Shown: in pieces, positions 6,631 through 8,521 of the stretch
Layout: every line of letters begins with the position of its first letter
Numbering within the stretch: position 1 is the stretch's first letter
Assembly (NCBI GenBank): GCA_001804045.1
Contig: MHFD01000036.1
Span: 15,673-24,193, forward strand
DNA from: Omnitrophica bacterium RBG_13_46_9
GTDB taxonomy: Bacteria; Omnitrophota; Gorgyraeia; JABMRN01; RBG-13-46-9
Direction of reading: 5' to 3'
Length of the DNA: 8,521 nucleotides
The notes under the pieces: model-generated
What the model was told of the DNA's origin: nothing
The model's database searches: none
Seen by the model: the letters and a program-made list of their open reading frames with translations, nothing else
Made by a program: the position numbers and the translations under genes

Positions 6631-8521
6631 ACCTAAGCGCTTCTATCGGGTCAAGCTGTGACGCTTTCTTTGCCGGCCAGAGGCCGAAAAACATGCCGAC
6701 CGCGATCGAAAATCCCGTGGCCAGGATAATATTTGAAATGGTGACTCTGGTGGCCCATCCGGCCAATAATGACAATGATATGGATGCTACAACACCGAGT
6801 AAAATGCCCATTATGCCGCCGGTTAACGTCATTACAACCGACTCAATGAGAAATTGCGTCATAATATCCTTGGCCCGGGCCCCTATCGCCTTGCGCAACC
6901 CTATTTCACGCGTGCGCTCGGTCACGGAAACAAGCATAATATTCATGATTCCGATGCCGCCGACCAAAAGAGATATAGCCGCGATGCAGCCTAAGAGAAT
7001 ACTCATGGTCCGTGTTGTACTGCTCAACATTTCCTGGATCTCGCTCATATTGCGCATATTAAAATAATCCTCGCTGTTTTTATATATGTGATGCCTATTC
7101 ACTATAATCTGCCTGATTTTTTCCTGTGCCTCTTCCATCGATTCGACATCGGCCACCTCGACGTAAATGCCATCGAAGTAATCTTTGCCCAATATCCTGT
7201 ACATAGCCGTTGTCGCGGGTATATAGACAACGTCGTCCTGATCATGCCAGCCCCCGGATCCTTTTTGCGGGGCAATTCCGATTACTTTAAAATTTATGCG
7301 GTTTATCTTTATTGTCTCGCCTACCGGGTTTTTATTCCCAAAAAGTTTTTCTGCCACAGTTAATCCCAATATGACTACTTTATCGCGCCTCGCCACCTCA
7401 TCCTGGGTAAACCATCTACCTATTTCAGGCACAGTAGCGCGCATCTGGGCGTAATCGTACCCTACGCCCTCAACGTTTGTATTCCAGTTCTCATTTTTAA
7501 ATACAACCTGTCCGCTTCCGTTTGCGTAACCGCTGACGCTTTTTACCAAAGGCATCAGGTCTCTGATGGCATCAATGTCGCCGGGCGTAAAGCGCGTTAC
7601 GGAGCCTGCGGCGCGAGCCACGCCTCTAAGTCTTGCCGAACCACCACGTATCGATAGAAGGTTAGAGCCGAGTGTTTTAATCCGCTCCTCCATGGATTGC
7701 TTGGCGCCCTGGCCAAGCGCGAGCATCGATATAACAGCGGCGACGCCAAACAGAATACCAAGCATTGAAAGAAGTGACCTGACTTTATTTGAAAGGATCG
7801 CTCTGAACGACTGATGAATATGCCCCGTCAACTCTACTTTGCCGAAATAGGATTGGGGTTCGGCAAGTATTTTTTGGACCGAAACGTCGCCCTGCGCGGA
7901 AAATTTCTTTTTATCTTTGCTTTCGTCCGAAACAATCTCACCGTCACGCATCACTATGATCCTTTTTGCGTGCTCCGCTATTTCCTTTTCATGGGTGACC
8001 ATTATAATGGTCTTGCCTTGTTCGTTCAGGCCTTTAAGGATCTTGATTATTTCTTCTTCGCTTTTCGTATCCAGGTTTCCGGTTGGCTCATCGGCAAAGA
8101 TTATCATCGGGTCATTGACCAGGGCACGAGCGATCGCGACCCTCTGCTGTTCGCCTCCTGATAACTCGCTCGGCATGTGTTTTGCCCGCCTGGCAAGACC
8201 TACAGATTCCAGTTTTTCGGCTGCCTTTTTAAGAAATGTTCTTTTACCGGCATAGATAAGCGGCAACTCTACATTTTCCAGGGCGCTGGTCCTGCGGAGC
8301 AGATGGAACTGCTGAAACACAAAACTTACAAACCTGTTCCTAAGGTGGGCTAATTGATCGTCGGAGAGGCGCGAAATATCGGTCCCGAAAATGCTGTATG
8401 ACCCCTTGTCCGGGCGATCCAAAAACCCCAGCATGTGAAGAAGCGTGGATTTTCCGGAACCGGAAGGTCCCATTATAGCCAAAAACTCACCCTGTGTGAT
8501 GGCGAGGGAAACGTTTTTCAA
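6623..8521 (-). CDS. macB: MacB-type ABC transporter, fused ATPase and permease (5' end cut by window edge)
   Basis: Exporter of the MacB/LolCDE superfamily, an inner-membrane mechanotransmission ABC protein that normally works with a MacA-type periplasmic adaptor and a TolC-type outer-membrane channel. Numbered from the window edge, the ATPase domain has Walker A GPSGSGKST (18-26), Q-loop Gln70, signature LSGGEQQ (120-126), Walker B IIFADE (140-145, catalytic Glu145) and H-loop His177. A linker (about 196-235) leads to the first membrane segment (about 247-270), a periplasmic domain (about 275-500) and three membrane segments near 504-530, 555-588 and 594-618, ending in the family-typical LDPIEALRYE. 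The first codon in the window is TTG, here the Leu of the usual 'ALKNVSL' stretch, so roughly 20 N-terminal residues lie outside. All ATPase motifs are intact. Its stop overlaps the next start (ATGAATAA), implying co-translation. Substrate cannot be told; neighbours suggest an envelope glycan or lipid, but peptide or antibiotic efflux is equally possible. Confidence 0.93.
   Translation of the reverse strand: MKNVSLAITQGEFLAIMGPSGSGKSTLLHMLGFLDRPDKGSYSIFGTDISRLSDDQLAHLRNRFVSFVFQQFHLLRRTSALENVELPLIYAGKRTFLKKAAEKLESVGLARRAKHMPSELSGGEQQRVAIARALVNDPMIIFADEPTGNLDTKSEEEIIKILKGLNEQGKTIIMVTHEKEIAEHAKRIIVMRDGEIVSDESKDKKKFSAQGDVSVQKILAEPQSYFGKVELTGHIHQSFRAILSNKVRSLLSMLGILFGVAAVISMLALGQGAKQSMEERIKTLGSNLLSIRGGSARLRGVARAAGSVTRFTPGDIDAIRDLMPLVKSVSGYANGSGQVVFKNENWNTNVEGVGYDYAQMRATVPEIGRWFTQDEVARRDKVVILGLTVAEKLFGNKNPVGETIKINRINFKVIGIAPQKGSGGWHDQDDVVYIPATTAMYRILGKDYFDGIYVEVADVESMEEAQEKIRQIIVNRHHIYKNSEDYFNMRNMSEIQEMLSSTTRTMSILLGCIAAISLLVGGIGIMNIMLVSVTERTREIGLRKAIGARAKDIMTQFLIESVVMTLTGGIMGILLGVVASISLSLLAGWATRVTISNIILATGFSIAVGMFFGLWPAKKASQLDPIEALRYE

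Noticed and set aside
6693..7067. Plus-strand ORF of 124 codons within the MacB gene
   Set aside because: Antisense to the strongly conserved MacB C-terminal region; no recognisable content, so an antisense shadow. The same holds for the plus-strand frames at 7088-8255.

Overview
All recognisable genes in this window lie on the minus strand, so transcription runs from position 8521 towards position 1. The order is: an ABC exporter of the MacB type, a family 2 glycosyltransferase resembling dolichol-phosphate mannose synthase, an FAD-dependent oxidoreductase of the protoporphyrinogen oxidase / UDP-galactopyranose mutase kind, two large multi-membrane-spanning GT-C-like proteins, a stretch with two very small candidate ORFs, and the 5' end of a probable SGNH/GDSL-type hydrolase cut off by the left edge. 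The set looks like part of a cell-envelope glycan or glycolipid locus. The style of the proteins (fused MacB, polyprenol-type GT2, GT-C proteins with 'NSWD..VYH' and 'HADAP' motifs) suggests a diderm bacterium of an uncultured lineage. Candidatus Omnitrophota is my best guess from memory of the GT-C and SGNH style, but this is not proven by the sequence.

Right part (4607-8521): three genes are packed like an operon. The MacB stop overlaps the GT2 start by 8 bases (ATGAATAA), and the GT2 stop overlaps the oxidoreductase start by 10 bases. The first GT-C gene follows after 19 bases. MacB is cut at its N-terminus by the right edge; its first codon in the window is TTG and encodes an internal leucine, not a start.

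Middle (2483-2775): a 293-base gap separates the two GT-C genes. It holds a GC-rich cluster of short inverted repeats (about 2585-2673) in otherwise AT-rich sequence, probably a dispersed palindromic repeat or a structured transcript. No convincing promoter or terminator is visible there.

Left part (1-573): after the second GT-C gene come 349 bases without an obvious large gene. They contain a 43-codon ORF overlapping the GT-C stop by 8 bases, a 57-codon ORF with a good ribosome binding site ending 7 bases before the SGNH-like gene, and an 11-base inverted repeat 130 bases apart. These may be real small genes or the remains of a decayed one.

Working model (inference): the GT2 enzyme would charge polyprenyl phosphate with a sugar at the cytoplasmic face, the GT-C proteins would use such lipid-linked donors on the outer face, the FAD enzyme would modify a nucleotide sugar or another intermediate, and the SGNH-like protein could acylate or deacylate the product. 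The MacB exporter may move a related product across the envelope. I did not find a clearly new system; the least explained parts are the two intergenic regions.
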